Notes: generated by a model not told the origin, from the letters alone. Shown: positions 1 through 8,932, counted from the first letter of the stretch. The stretch: DNA of 64,000 bases from Bradyrhizobium altum (GCF_020889705.1 NZ_JACMYP010000008.1:1-64000), one strand, 5' to 3'. Made by a program: numbers and translations.

Positions 1-537
1 CACCGAAAACTCAACGCATCGATCATTCTGTCGTGGGCGTTCGGCTACATCAATGTCCTGCTCGAGTTTTCTCCTCTTCTCCCGCCTGCGCTCAGAGATT
101 GGAATAGATCCGATCCTCTGTGACTTATCTCCTCTTTTCTTTGTTGCGCGTCTGTAAGTCTTCTCGATGCCGCCATACTTCTTGATGGTGGATGACATTT
201 CGTCAGGAGCGATCTCTTTCTCTTCCAGATAGGCGAGGACTTTCCCCCGCTTCAGCGCCAACTTTCGATCGCTATCGCTTTTCGCACCTGCGATATACGC
301 CATTATTTCTACAAGCGGATTGGGTGGCTTTGCGCGACGTTTTGTTCTTACCCCCGCCTCCTGATAGAAAGCGGCAAGTTGACGAGAGTCAGATTGTAAC
401 CGCAGAAAAATTCGATATGCGCTAACCATCAGCTCAACCAGCCGCTGTCGATGTCCCTTTCTTTCCTGATCGTAGGCGTCCCGCGCGGCCGTCAACATCG
501 CGACCAGATTAACTTTTGACTTCTTTCGACCCATCAT
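1..537 (-). CDS. Hypothetical basic protein, 3' end outside window
   Basis: An open frame of 179 codons with no stop runs off the left edge of the window. The start is the ATG at 537 because GAGGAG lies 6 bases before it; a second ATG follows directly. The visible part is helical and very basic, with many KR and RR clusters towards the C-terminus and a phrase ending KKYGGIEK at about residues 123-130. That phrase resembles QANGGIAG in the protein at 2461-2940, so the two may share a domain. I do not recognise a named family. The function is unknown, and the missing C-terminus prevents a better call. Confidence 0.7.
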   Translation of the reverse strand, partial: MMGRKKSKVNLVAMLTAARDAYDQERKGHRQRLVELMVSAYRIFLRLQSDSRQLAAFYQEAGVRTKRRAKPPNPLVEIMAYIAGAKSDSDRKLALKRGKVLAYLEEKEIAPDEMSSTIKKYGGIEKTYRRATKKRGDKSQRIGSIPISERRREKRRKLEQDIDVAERPRQNDRCVEFSV

Positions 538-1289
538 TGGATTCTCCTCGGTTGGTGAGGAGGCAGTCATATTCGGTGCGCTGTCGCCCACGATTGTCAA
601 TCGCTGAAAATTTTGACAACTCCGTCAAATGCTCGGCTACGAAGAACGCTAGTTTGGGCAAGTGCTGCAGTTTGTCATGGGTAGTTGTCAGCGAGGCTCA
701 TCGCAAACTCAGTAGTTGTAAATAAGCGTAGTCGATACTGCCGTCGAGTCCCGGTGCATCCGGGCAGGACTTAGAATCGTTACGAACGCTATGGCCGATC
801 GCTTGCTCTCTGCAGTTACCCGCGAGCAATACCGGTCAAACGAAATCGATCATGCGCGTATGTAGGACGGTAGCTGCTTCGCAGACTCTTCGGCGCATCG
901 CGATCAGGGCATTTTGGAGACTACGATAAACGTTACTACGCCTCTGTCGCACGCTAATTTTCTTGTAGAAAATCAGAGTTCTCCGTAGCCGCAACGCACG
1001 CTGCGTGCACGCTTCTTATGCCTGTGCCGCGCACGGACTGTACCGATATTCAAGCGACAACTATGATGGGTGGATTAGCCATAATCGTAGGGTCGCAGAT
1101 ATAGCGTCACCAATGAAGCTTTTCCAAGCTTCATATGAACTATCTATGTCTTCTTATCTCTACTCATTTCTATCCCCTGATACATGCATCAAATAAGCAG
1201 ATATGGAATCTCCAATATAGACAGTAGCGCATTCGCGCTTCCTGAGAATTGTAAATCAACGCTGTCCACTCTCATCAAGAGGTTCAGCG
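538..1289. other. Intergenic, no convincing gene
   Basis: About 750 bases without a supported gene. The short frames here have no ribosome binding site and no recognisable protein. One small inverted repeat, TTTGAC (612-617) and GTCAAA (624-629) with a 6-base spacer, lies about 75 bases upstream of the leftward gene starting at 537 and could be an operator. Otherwise I see nothing. Confidence 0.5.
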
Positions 1290-1847
1290 ATGAAGTATTT
1301 TCTCGGACGCAGTCTGCTGCCATCGCAGATTGAAGCTCTTCATAATTGGGTCGTGCGGAAAGGCCGCTTTCACGAACGAAACTGGCATCTGAACTTTATG
1401 TTCAAGCAGCTTCCCGGGAAGGAAAAAGCAATAAAGGCAATCATGCGGGATGAAGTCGAGCGGGTGTATTCAATCCTGCTGACTCGGGAGGTAAGGCGGC
1501 CGCATTCGCAGCTGGCGGAGCGTCAGATGCCAATCTTCGTAGGTTGTCCCGATCTGCCCGTTCCGAAGCGCGACAAGGTCACCCGTAGGCTTGTCGTTGC
1601 CAATGATGGATGGCATTTCAACGGCGTCCTTGTGCTGTCCTCCTTTAGCCGCGGTAAGTTTGATCCGGGCATTGATTTCGAACGGTTGCAGGATCTCTTC
1701 TGTCCAGCTGAGCGACCATTGGAGCGCATTTGCGCAACCCGGATCGAGTACGGTTCAATGGTCGACTATTCGATGAAGGCGTTGATAGCGGGGCGTATCG
1801 GCTGGGATGACATTTTAATCCTGCCCAAGTCGCAATCGGAGTTTTAG
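1290..1847 (+). CDS. Hypothetical protein, 185 aa
   Basis: The ATG at 1290 is preceded by AGAGG at a reasonable distance. I do not recognise the protein. It is rich in aromatic and basic residues, and its central part reads NDGWHFNGVLVL (about residues 105-116), followed by DYSMKAL about 45 residues later. A His-x-Asn strand followed by Tyr-x-x-Lys is faintly reminiscent of rolling-circle Rep proteins, but the first His of a true HUH motif is absent, so this is only a hint. A perfect palindrome (1920-1944) lies about 70 bases downstream and could end its transcript. It sits between orphan genes and no operon is evident. Confidence 0.65.
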   Translation: MKYFLGRSLLPSQIEALHNWVVRKGRFHERNWHLNFMFKQLPGKEKAIKAIMRDEVERVYSILLTREVRRPHSQLAERQMPIFVGCPDLPVPKRDKVTRRLVVANDGWHFNGVLVLSSFSRGKFDPGIDFERLQDLFCPAERPLERICATRIEYGSMVDYSMKALIAGRIGWDDILILPKSQSEF

Positions 1848-1919
1848 ACCGGGCGTAGGAGCGGACGCGCGGGGCTGCCATACCCGTCATCTTGAATGCG
1901 AACCATCCTCACCGAAATA

Positions 1920-1944
1920 GCGAGTTCTCTTAAAGAGAACTCGC
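1920..1944. repeat. Perfect 25-bp palindrome
   Basis: Two 12-base arms, GCGAGTTCTCTT and AAGAGAACTCGC, meet around a single A. As RNA it gives a strong hairpin with an AT-rich apex but no following T-run. It lies between the gene ending at 1847 and the PC4-like gene starting at 2030, so it may be a factor-dependent terminator for the first or an operator for the second. Confidence 0.6.
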
Positions 1945-2029
1945 GGACGACGCGGTGCGGCAGCTCAACTTGATTGTGTAAATGCTCCTCACCAACGAGC
2001 ATCACGCTTGCTGCTTTGGAGGACATGGA

Positions 2030-2290
2030 ATGAAGAGGACGTTCAAAGACAAGTTCGAAGGGCTCAACGGCCGGATAGTGGATACTTGGAAGCGGAAAAA
2101 CGGAGATAGAGTCTTGCTGAGTATTCAGCGATATCACGGCAAAAAGGGAGCAGACTTGCGGATCTGGTGCCGGACCGAGAAGGACTTCCACCCGTCGAAG
2201 AGGGGCCTCAGAATCTATTGCAACGAGCTGCAAAGCCTATTCGCGGCGGTCGCAAGATTGCGCGAATTGGCTGATGACGACGAATTCTAG
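2030..2290 (+). CDS. PC4/p15-like nucleic-acid-binding protein
   Basis: This small protein of 86 residues starts at ATG 2030, preceded by TTTGGAGGACATG-type spacing (GGAGG at 2018-2022). An earlier in-frame ATG at 1982 lacks a ribosome binding site. The middle reads RVLLSIQRYHGKKGADLRIW then KDFHPSKRGLRIYCNELQSL, the pattern of the transcriptional coactivator p15/PC4 fold: a KVDIRxW-type strand, then PxKxGIxL, then a helix. PC4-like proteins bind single-stranded DNA and are common in phages and mobile elements. The match is by pattern only, and a role in transcription or replication is inferred. Confidence 0.6.
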   Translation: MKRTFKDKFEGLNGRIVDTWKRKNGDRVLLSIQRYHGKKGADLRIWCRTEKDFHPSKRGLRIYCNELQSLFAAVARLRELADDDEF

Positions 2291-2460
2291 GCGGCCCCCA
2301 CGTATGTGGATCCCTTCGTTTGGCTTGGTACGGATTCCCTAGGAGCTCCACATTGACCAGCCTCGCGCAGCTCGTGATGGCGTCATCGGCTTTCCGAAAC
2401 GACGTCATGTTCGTCCGGCTCGATTTCCTGATGGCACAAGTTTTCCGCCGACGTGATTCC

Positions 2461-2940
2461 TCACTGGTTTGACCGCAAGCCCAGACCATGCCCAGGTAAA
2501 ATGAAGGCACGATCTAAAGGGCGACGAGGCGAAGCCCGTTTCGGTCGGGTTTTGCTCGCCATATCAGCGGTTCCCGCAATTCCGCCGTTTGCTTGGAAAA
2601 ACTTGGGTAGCTCATCAGGATCGATTTTGCTTGCGACGGCGAATTCCAGTGCCCGAGTCCATCGGCTCCGCATACGAACGTCTGGCTGTACGCACGTTGC
2701 GTCAATGATGATCCGTAATGGATGCCAGCCTGCTCGTACTGGCGTCATGAGCACGCTTGGAGAGATTTCACTGAGGCGTGGCAGCAGGTTTTCGTCTGAG
2801 AAATAGTCATAGGCGCGCAGTACCGACCGTAGGTACCGATAGTCGGCAAACCGGCGTTTACTCTTTGACGCTCGGCGGGCTGCGTTTCGAACCTTTGCGA
2901 TTCGCTCGACAATTTTCTGCTCCGACGTTTTGAACTTCAT
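2461..2940 (-). CDS. Hypothetical helical protein, 159 aa
   Basis: The start is the ATG at 2940, which has AGGAG eight bases upstream; a GTG two codons earlier lies too close to that site. The N-terminus is basic and helical (KVRNAARRASKSKRRFADYR). The middle contains two short hydrophobic strands, and the C-terminal third reads KIDPDELPKFFQANGGIAG, a phrase echoed in the partial gene at the left edge. No catalytic motif is visible and I cannot name the family. The last 20 residues are rich in Pro and Arg. The shared phrase suggests two paralogues of one mobile-element protein family. Confidence 0.6.
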   Translation of the reverse strand: MKFKTSEQKIVERIAKVRNAARRASKSKRRFADYRYLRSVLRAYDYFSDENLLPRLSEISPSVLMTPVRAGWHPLRIIIDATCVQPDVRMRSRWTRALEFAVASKIDPDELPKFFQANGGIAGTADMASKTRPKRASPRRPLDRAFILPGHGLGLRSNQ

Positions 2941-3684
2941 CCGCACAACTCCTGAGGCGATGCTCTAAATTAGCGTCGAGCGTATCGCTTTCGCCTAGGG
3001 TTCCGGAGACAGTCTCACAAAAGCGAAGATCCTCCGGCGATGAGTGCGGCGATACATGAGGCGAAAAACCAGAGAGATTCGTTGGTCGGCGGCTAATCGA
3101 ACGCGTGATGAGAAATGCCGCGGATTTCAGCTGCGGAGTTGCCCGGATCAAACGCATTGTGCTCGGTTTCGGCTGGTTGCCCGCAAGGGAAAGGAGAGGA
3201 TGCTCAGCCCACGTTTCAAGCAATCCGCTTGGTATCCTCGAATTCCCCGCGTGGAACGTCGTCGGGTCTCTGTCATCCCGGTGCACGGCCCTGTGCAACA
3301 ATACCCGCCCCTGACAAGGTCCGGGGCCTCGTTGAGCGAAATAGAAGCTCAGGCGTATGCTGAGGCGAAGTTTCAAGCGAACTTCGCCGGAAATTGTATC
3401 GCAAACTGCTTCTTCTTGAAAGTCAGAGAAACAGTAGTTTCTCAGCTGAGCGCGAGACGTTTTCGAACAAGCGGGAATGGCAAAGCCTCCCGTGGATACT
3501 CTGCGCACCGATCGTCGACAAGCCCGCATGCGCCACTCTCTATCAGATTGGTTTCCGCAGAGACCTCGCTGGCCCGATGAATGGGCGCGTTTAGCACCAT
3601 CGGTGGTGGAAATGAAACTTGTAAAGAGCCCGACCGTGACCGGTGTCTCGGGCAGAGCGATGCTCTGAACTTTGGAGATTTGTG
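2941..3684. other. Gene-free stretch with two hairpins
   Basis: Long frames exist on both strands, but their translations are unlike proteins and none has a good start. Two hairpins are visible: GGCGAAGTT (3364-3372) with AACTTCGCC (3380-3388), loop 7, and GAGAAAC (3426-3432) with GTTTCTC (3437-3443), loop 4. They may be remnants of a repeat element or leader structures ahead of the DUF5131 gene. Confidence 0.5.
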
Positions 3685-4500
3685 ATGGGTGAAAATTCGA
3701 AAATAGAGTGGTGCGATCACACATTCAATCCGTGGATTGGCTGCCAAAAAGTCTCGCCAGGATGTGACCATTGTTACGCTGAAGCAATGATGGATCACCG
3801 ATATAGAAAGGTTCGATGGGGCGCGCACGGCGAGCGCAAACGGACGTCAGAACAAAATTGGAAAAAGCCTGTCCAGTGGAATGCGCAAGCCCGCACGTTT
3901 AGAAAGGAGCACGGCCGTCCACCGCGAGTATTCTGCGCTTCGCTCGCCGACGTCTTTGACAATCAGGTTGATTCTTCTTGGCGTAACGACTTGTTCGCCT
4001 TGATCCGCAAATGCAATAAATTGGATTGGCTGGTGCTTACGAAAAGACCAGAGAATATAGAAAAAATGCTGCCGTCCGATTGGCGCCATGGGTATTCCAA
4101 CGTGTGGCTCGGAACAACGGCCGAAGATCAGGCACGGTTTGATTCTCGGTGGAAGCGTCTAAAGAGGGTGCCTGCCGTTATTCGCTTCATTTCCTATGAG
4201 CCTGCGCTTGGGCCTGTGCGGTTGCCGTCCAGCGGATCTTTGCCGGATTGGCTGATATCTGGGGGAGAAAGCGGTGCGCACGCCCGTACATTGAGGCCGC
4301 AATGGGTTCGCGATGTTATCGCCGATTGTCGCCGCTTTGATGTTGCGGCATTTCACAAGCAGTGGGGATCGTATCATAGTAACCCGCTTGTGGTGGAGGA
4401 CGGCATGACAGCTCGCGAAGCCCGAGAAATCGATGCAGAAGGAAAAGGCGGCGGTTTGGTCGATGGCAAACTCGTTCGTGAATTCCCAGATCCGAATTGA
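3685..4500 (+). CDS. DUF5131 family (phage Gp37/Gp68-like) protein
   Basis: This protein of 271 residues starts at the ATG at 3685, with TTTGGAG seven bases upstream. The N-terminus is diagnostic: KIEWCDHTFNPWIGC followed by KVSPGCDHCYAE gives Cys10, Cys20, Cys27 and Cys30, the Cys-rich start of the Gp37/Gp68 family. The later phrases VFCASLADVFD, WLVLTKRPENI, NVWLGTTAEDQ and WLISGGESG are all typical of it. The family is found in phages and mobile islands and resembles radical-SAM type proteins in its Cys cluster. It often has a three-Cys-motif partner gene (tcmP) beside it, but no partner is visible here. The biochemical role is not established. Confidence 0.9.
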   Translation: MGENSKIEWCDHTFNPWIGCQKVSPGCDHCYAEAMMDHRYRKVRWGAHGERKRTSEQNWKKPVQWNAQARTFRKEHGRPPRVFCASLADVFDNQVDSSWRNDLFALIRKCNKLDWLVLTKRPENIEKMLPSDWRHGYSNVWLGTTAEDQARFDSRWKRLKRVPAVIRFISYEPALGPVRLPSSGSLPDWLISGGESGAHARTLRPQWVRDVIADCRRFDVAAFHKQWGSYHSNPLVVEDGMTAREAREIDAEGKGGGLVDGKLVREFPDPN

Positions 4501-4522
4501 ACCCGATTAGTCCTTAGCCGCT

Positions 4523-4534
4523 CGTCACGTGACG
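4523..4534. repeat. 12-bp palindrome CGTCACGTGACG
   Basis: A perfect palindrome lies 23 bases after the DUF5131 stop codon and 33 bases before the first 32-bp dyad. It may be part of a terminator or a protein site. Nothing more can be said. Confidence 0.35.
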
Positions 4535-4566
4535 GTCTGTCGCCCGGCAAGGGCTCGCAAACCGCA

Positions 4567-4598
4567 ACTGATAAGGAAAGTTGTCTTTTCTTATCAGT
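4567..4598. repeat. 32-bp dyad site, copy A
   Basis: First of six copies of a dyad with 13-base arms and a 6-base centre. The arms are ACTGATAAGGAAA and TTTTCTTATCAGT and the centre is GTTGTC. Compared with the other copies, the inner bases of both arms are changed together, so pairing is kept. It lies 66 bases after the DUF5131 gene. There is no T-run after it, which speaks against a standard terminator. Confidence 0.8.
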
Positions 4599-4883
4599 TC
4601 GGCAGCCTTTGCTTGGATAGAATTCGGCGTTTTTTCAGATCATGAATTTGGCCGGGCCGCGCAACTGAAAGGCGGAGCACCGTTAGACTGCTTCGCCTTT
4701 CACTGCACTCGCGGCTATCTAATCATCCGCGGGAGGGCGCGCAGCTCTTGATGACTTCCTGGATTTGCGGTGCGTACAGCGGAATCTTGATGAAGAGTTC
4801 GCCTTTGTCCGTTGGGATCGATGCGAAGATTCGCCAAGAAGTCTCGTCCGACAACGAAGCGCCAATAACTTCGCTTATACTTA

Positions 4884-5934
4884 GAGCATTTTCCGATCAC
4901 GTTGCGTCGTAACCAGCTGCGACGAGATAATTTTGACATTCCTCGGGGGAGAAGCGTTTGAGAGCGTTGGCGATTGCTTGCCAGAGATCGGGCATGGTGC
5001 GCGCTGCCGCGGCCCGCAACAGCGCCTTCAATTTGGAGAAGGCCATTTCGATCGGGTTGAAGTCTGGACTGTAGGGCGGGAGATAGAGAAGGCTTGCTCC
5101 GACCGCCTGGATGGCCTCTCGAATGCCATGGACCCTGTGAGCGGGCAAGTTGTCCATGATAACGGTATCGCCCGGCCGCAGCGATGGGGCGAGCGATTGT
5201 TCGACGTAGGCCAGGAAAGCGTCGCCATCCATTGGACCGTCCAGAACAAGCGGCGCGATCAGACCGTCGGAGCGCAATCCAGCGGTGAATGTCGTCGTCT
5301 TCCAATGTCCGTGTGGGACAGCTGCACGACATCGCTCGCCGCGCGGCGAGCGCCCGTAAAGCCGCGCCATTTTGGTGTTGGCGCTGGTTTCGTCGATGAA
5401 GACGAGGCGGTCAGGATCAAGATCGATTTGCCCTTTGAACCACTCCTCACGAGCGGCATTTATATCGCCGCGCCGTTGCTCGGCGGCGTGCGCTGTCTTT
5501 TTTTAAGTGTGATCTTTCTGCGCTGGAAGAAACGCCAGAGCGACGCGATGCCGGCCGATATTCCGCGATGTTTCAACAGCTCGCGTAACTCGGCGAGCGT
5601 GATATCCGGATTCGCTGTCACCGCGTCCAAAATCAATTGTGCATGTGCTTCGATGCGCTGCGATTTGCGGTCACCGCCCTGGCGTTTAGGAACGATACCG
5701 CCAACTTCCTTGAGGCGACTGCGCCAGCGAATCGCGCTGGCCGCGCTGACACCAAAGCGCTCGGCAGCCTGTCGACAGGACAAGCCGCCGTCGATCGCGG
5801 CTACCACCCTTTGGCGAAGATCAACCGAAAGCGCCCTGGTCATGCATGCTGACCTCCTTCGCCAGCATGCAGCTTGAATCTGACTCGCGCCGTTTTGGGA
5901 ATCCCCACCCGATTCATTCCGGTCGGAAAATGCT
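4884..5934 (-). mobile_element. IS630 family insertion sequence, about 1.05 kb
   Basis: The element is flanked by a duplicated TA (4882-4883 and 5935-5936), the target typical of IS630. The ends are imperfect inverted repeats: GAGCATTTTCCGA at the left, and AGCATTTTCCGA read inward from the right. It carries one transposase in two overlapping frames, read leftwards. The size fits the family. It sits inside the secreted-protein pseudogene, and precise removal restores that reading frame, which fixes the boundaries. Confidence 0.9.
4897..5843 (-). CDS. IS630 transposase, made by -1 frameshift
   Basis: The first frame (5843-5460) encodes 127 residues with a helix-turn-helix DNA-binding start, [20 protein letters not shown] then [18 protein letters not shown]. 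The second frame carries the DDE catalytic domain: VFIDETSAN, then [12 protein letters not shown], then [16 protein letters not shown], giving the Asp, Asp and Glu residues. The two frames overlap at a run of seven A followed by G (around 5500). Slipping back one base there joins the frames in an order that leaves no stop, as in other IS630 relatives. The C-terminal end at 4897 is a TGA just inside the left repeat. All motifs are present, so the element may still be active. Confidence 0.9.
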
Positions 5935-8190
5935 TAGCTCATTCCGGAAGCCGTTCGCTGGCAAGAACCAGCCTGGGGTCGGGGCGTCATCATTGACGCG
6001 GACTTGGCCAATGACCGCGTTGTCCGGCCTTCCGCCCAAGGTTGGCAGCTCCACGGTGGGTTTGCCGGCTTCATCGACGATCAATGCGGTAATAGAGAGA
6101 CGCGAGGCGGCACAGACGATCTTCACTTCTGCGATGACGCCGGACCCGCCTTGCCTCGAAAACGCCGTCAGAGTCCGCTTGTCGTTCATTTGGTCGAGCT
6201 TGGAAGAGACGGACCATTCGGTTTCATGCTTGTTTGCATACTCGGGACCCTTCGTTGCCGCGATTTGGCGCAATTCCTCTAACCGCGCTTGCGCGGCTTT
6301 CTGGCTGGCCGCCGCTTGGTCGATCAGAACTTGCTTCTTTGTCAGTTCAATCGCTTCGAGGCGAAGGCGATCCTCGGTCTTCTTGTTGTCTAGTCTCCGC
6401 AGCTCGTCCTGTTTTGCCGCAATCTCGGTCTGAAGCGTCTGGTCCGCTTGATCGAGCAGAGCTTTCAAGGTTGGCCGCTCCTCCGCCATGGTCAACATCA
6501 GAAAGTTTTCGGACGATTTGTCCGTTCTGGTGGTGTCGATCCGCGTCGAGCCGATGCACCGGAGCTGGAATTGCCGTTGTTGTGGCCTTTCGCTGGTCGG
6601 AGCCCAGTGGCCGTCGGAATCGGAATGTGCGAGGTCGAAACAATCGGCATTCAGATTGGGGATGAGAATCCGCTTGACCGCAGCCAGAGCGTGAGCGTTC
6701 GTGGCGGCCAGCTTCTGCAGGCAAACTCGAAGGTTGGCCTCTGCTTTCGCCGCCGTTTCGTTGTCGATTTCCGAGGTGAATTGAGGCGCACGGGCTTCGG
6801 GAGGAAGGTGGCCAATAATCCACTGCTTGCCCGAATGATCCGGATCTAAATCGTCGATTGATTTCCAGTAGCCGGTCTCGACTTCGTCATGCGAGAACAA
6901 CGGGTGGTTCAAAGATAGCGTCGGATGAGGCGAGGGTACCAATCACAGTCCTTGATCGGATCCGGACTGATGGACCGAGATAGAACGGCTCTGCGGTCTG
7001 AGTTGACGCTGACCGAGAATTGTCGGCTTCCCTGACGATCCCATTCGATGGTGGCGGCGAAGTGCCTCCGGTATCGGCCTTTGACTCGACAGTCGTCTGG
7101 TCGACTGGCGGAATCTGCCTGGTGAATGATCTGGCATCGACGGCCGCAAAGCGGAGATGGCCTCGCCCATTCTGATCGAAACTGGCAGACCAGACGTAGC
7201 CGCTGCCGCCGTGAATCCAGAAGACCGCCAGGCTATTCTGCGCGGATCGCCGGAAATCTCCGAAAAAGTCGAACGGAATTCGGTCGCGCGGCAGTCGGCC
7301 GGCGGCTGCAAGCTGAAGCTCTGGTTCGGTCAGCGGCGTCAGAGTGAGCTCGCCGAACGTTGCAATGACGGCCTTGGCGGCCGTGGCAGGATCGGTCGCG
7401 CGCCGGACGTCGGCCGGCCCGTACTTGGCCGCGAGGCGCACAATCTCGGCTTCAGCGTCGGGTTCGCTCAAGAAGCCAGGCTTCAAGAACCGATTGATGT
7501 AAACCGCCGTGCCGTCTGCTGCATGGAGGATCGAGGTTGCGGCCGTAACTGGCTCCTTCGGGCCGGGTTCTCGCTTGGCCTTTTGGCACCAGGTAAATCC
7601 TGGGAACGCATTGCTGTCTTGGCAGTCGTACTGAGCATAAGCCGAGCTTTGGAACGCGACTTTCGTGCCTAGCGCAAGGCCGTCGACGGCATAGGCGGAG
7701 GGCTTGGGGAGGGGAACGAGGCCTTCCGGTGGTGGCGAACCGTTGGCCGATCGGCAACGGTTGCGGATTTCGGCAAGCCTCGGATCAGTCGGCTGCAGGT
7801 TTGGGATGATCAGGGAAAGGCTGGAGCCGCTGCTCTGGAGCGCTTTGTCGATGCAGACGAGCTCGGTCGTTGGTAGCCGCTCCCGACGGGATTGATTGGC
7901 CCCTGGCCGATGACCGAATTTATGGTCCGGTCGAACCGACGAACGAGGTCAGGCGGCAATTGTGCATGCGCGGTAGCCGGCGGAACGGCTAAAGCCAGGG
8001 CAAAAAGTCCAAATAGCCTACGGAGGAAAACTCGAGAATTCACAGACATCGATACGCCTTTCTAAATACATCACCGTGCCGCAATGCAGGATTGGAGGGT
8101 GGTGCCACTTGGAATGTTCGGACAACCCTTCGACAGCGTCCGATGTGGAAAGCGAAACGGCGTGAAGCGCAGTCGGGAATATCTAATTTT

Positions 8191-8233
8191 CGGATATTAT
8201 CCGTTTTTTAGATTATCCGGAAGCGGGATTATC
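8191..8233. promoter_or_regulatory. Operator-like repeats before the XRE gene
   Basis: A perfect dyad CGGATA-T-TATCCG (8191-8203) is followed by two more copies of the half-site, GATTATCCGG (8211-8220) and GGGATTATC (8225-8233). They lie 30-70 bases before the XRE start. This arrangement is usual for sites bound by the small regulator they precede, so autoregulation is likely, but binding is inferred. Confidence 0.55.
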
Positions 8234-8263
8234 TGTTCGCCCCACTGTTCGGTGGGCGGACCC

Positions 8264-8509
8264 ATGTCACGTACCTTGCAGTCGACGCGGCACGACGCGC
8301 TTCGGCTGTTTCTGATTGAAAAGAGAAAGAAGGCCGGCCTCACGCAGGCCGCTGTTGCCGCGAAGCTAAAGCGGTACCAGTCATTTGTTGCCTCGATTGA
8401 GACCGGCCAGAGGAAGGTAGACGTTGTGCAATTGATTGCTCTTGCCGAAGCAATTGGTTTCGATCCTCGGGAAGCCATCAAGCGCATGATGGCGAACAAG
8501 GACGATTGA
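8264..8509 (+). CDS. XRE-type helix-turn-helix regulator, 81 aa
   Basis: The start is the ATG at 8264. The frame is open upstream to 8084, but that part crosses the operator-like repeats and looks non-coding. The protein is a single HTH_3 domain: LRLFLIEKRKKAGLTQAAVAAKL forms the first helices, then SFVASIETGQRKVDVVQLIALAEAIGFD is the recognition helix and the usual C-terminal helices. Such proteins bind DNA as dimers and often control mobile elements or defence genes. Three ATTATCC-like sites just upstream suggest that it represses itself. No partner toxin gene is next to it; the neighbour at 8517 is on the other strand and only 7 bases away. Confidence 0.85.
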   Translation: MSRTLQSTRHDALRLFLIEKRKKAGLTQAAVAAKLKRYQSFVASIETGQRKVDVVQLIALAEAIGFDPREAIKRMMANKDD

Positions 8510-8516
8510 TTCAGTA

Positions 8517-8846
8517 CTAGTACTCTTCAGCCAACATTAACGTGATCACGCGCTCCGTGACCGTCGGGTCCGCTGGATTGGGCGAGTGTCCGGTCATTGA
8601 CAGGTTGTAGTAGTCAATCTTGAAAAAGACTCTGGCTCCTTCGAAATCAAAGGCGCCAAAATCATGCTCACTGTGCGGGTCATTTTCGGTACAGAAGTCG
8701 TCGAATACGGCGATGGTCTGGACCAGCCGCAGGACTGCTTCAGCGCCGAGCGAGGCAATCCCGGCCGTCATGACGGCGCCTCCACCTAGCAGATGGCGGC
8801 GTAGGTCATCATTGAGCGCGCGAATCCGCGCCTTGTCGTTAGACAT
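8517..8846 (-). CDS. DUF3768 family protein
   Basis: This protein of 109 residues starts at ATG 8846, with TAGGAG upstream. It matches the DUF3768 pattern closely: an N-terminal helix starting IRALNDDLRRHLLGGGAVMT, then FDDFCTENDPHSEHDFGAF, VFFKIDYYNL, SPNPADPTVTERVIT and LMLAEEY at the end. The family is small, of unknown function, and common on plasmids and islands of sphingomonads and rhizobia. It is convergent with the XRE gene and probably co-transcribed with nothing. Confidence 0.85.
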   Translation of the reverse strand: MSNDKARIRALNDDLRRHLLGGGAVMTAGIASLGAEAVLRLVQTIAVFDDFCTENDPHSEHDFGAFDFEGARVFFKIDYYNLSMTGHSPNPADPTVTERVITLMLAEEY

Positions 8847-8932
8847 GGCTTGCTCCTATCAGATGCAAGATTTTGGGATGTGAGATGAAAGAATGGCGTG
8901 GCCGAAGCCGCGCCATTGGAGAGCGATCTAGT

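Larger units (their letters stand above)
4723..8049 (-). pseudogene. Secreted hypothetical protein gene, broken by IS630 and two frameshifts
   Basis: The gene starts at ATG 8049 (AAAGG upstream) with a clear signal peptide: a basic start, a Leu/Ala core and a cleavage region near ATAHAQ. The frame shifts near 7885. The middle part is coded in the next frame down to about 6940 (landmarks GFTWCQKAKREPG, DGTAVYINRFLKPGF, GSGYVWSASFD). A second shift near 6900-6940 returns to the first frame, which holds a coiled-coil stretch rich in Ala, Glu and Gln. The IS630 element at 4884-5934 then interrupts it. Removing the element and one TA joins NGFRNELS to ISEVIGASLSDE in frame, and the protein ends at a TGA at 4723. 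The total is about 757 residues. The function is unknown, probably periplasmic. It is not translated intact. Confidence 0.85.

Noticed and set aside
2858-3724. Long leftward frame of 288 codons, with an overlapping rightward frame of 178 codons
   Set aside because: Both translations are rich in Arg, Ser and Cys, with no family match or ribosome binding site, and the leftward one overlaps the well-supported DUF5131 start and the gene at 2461-2940.
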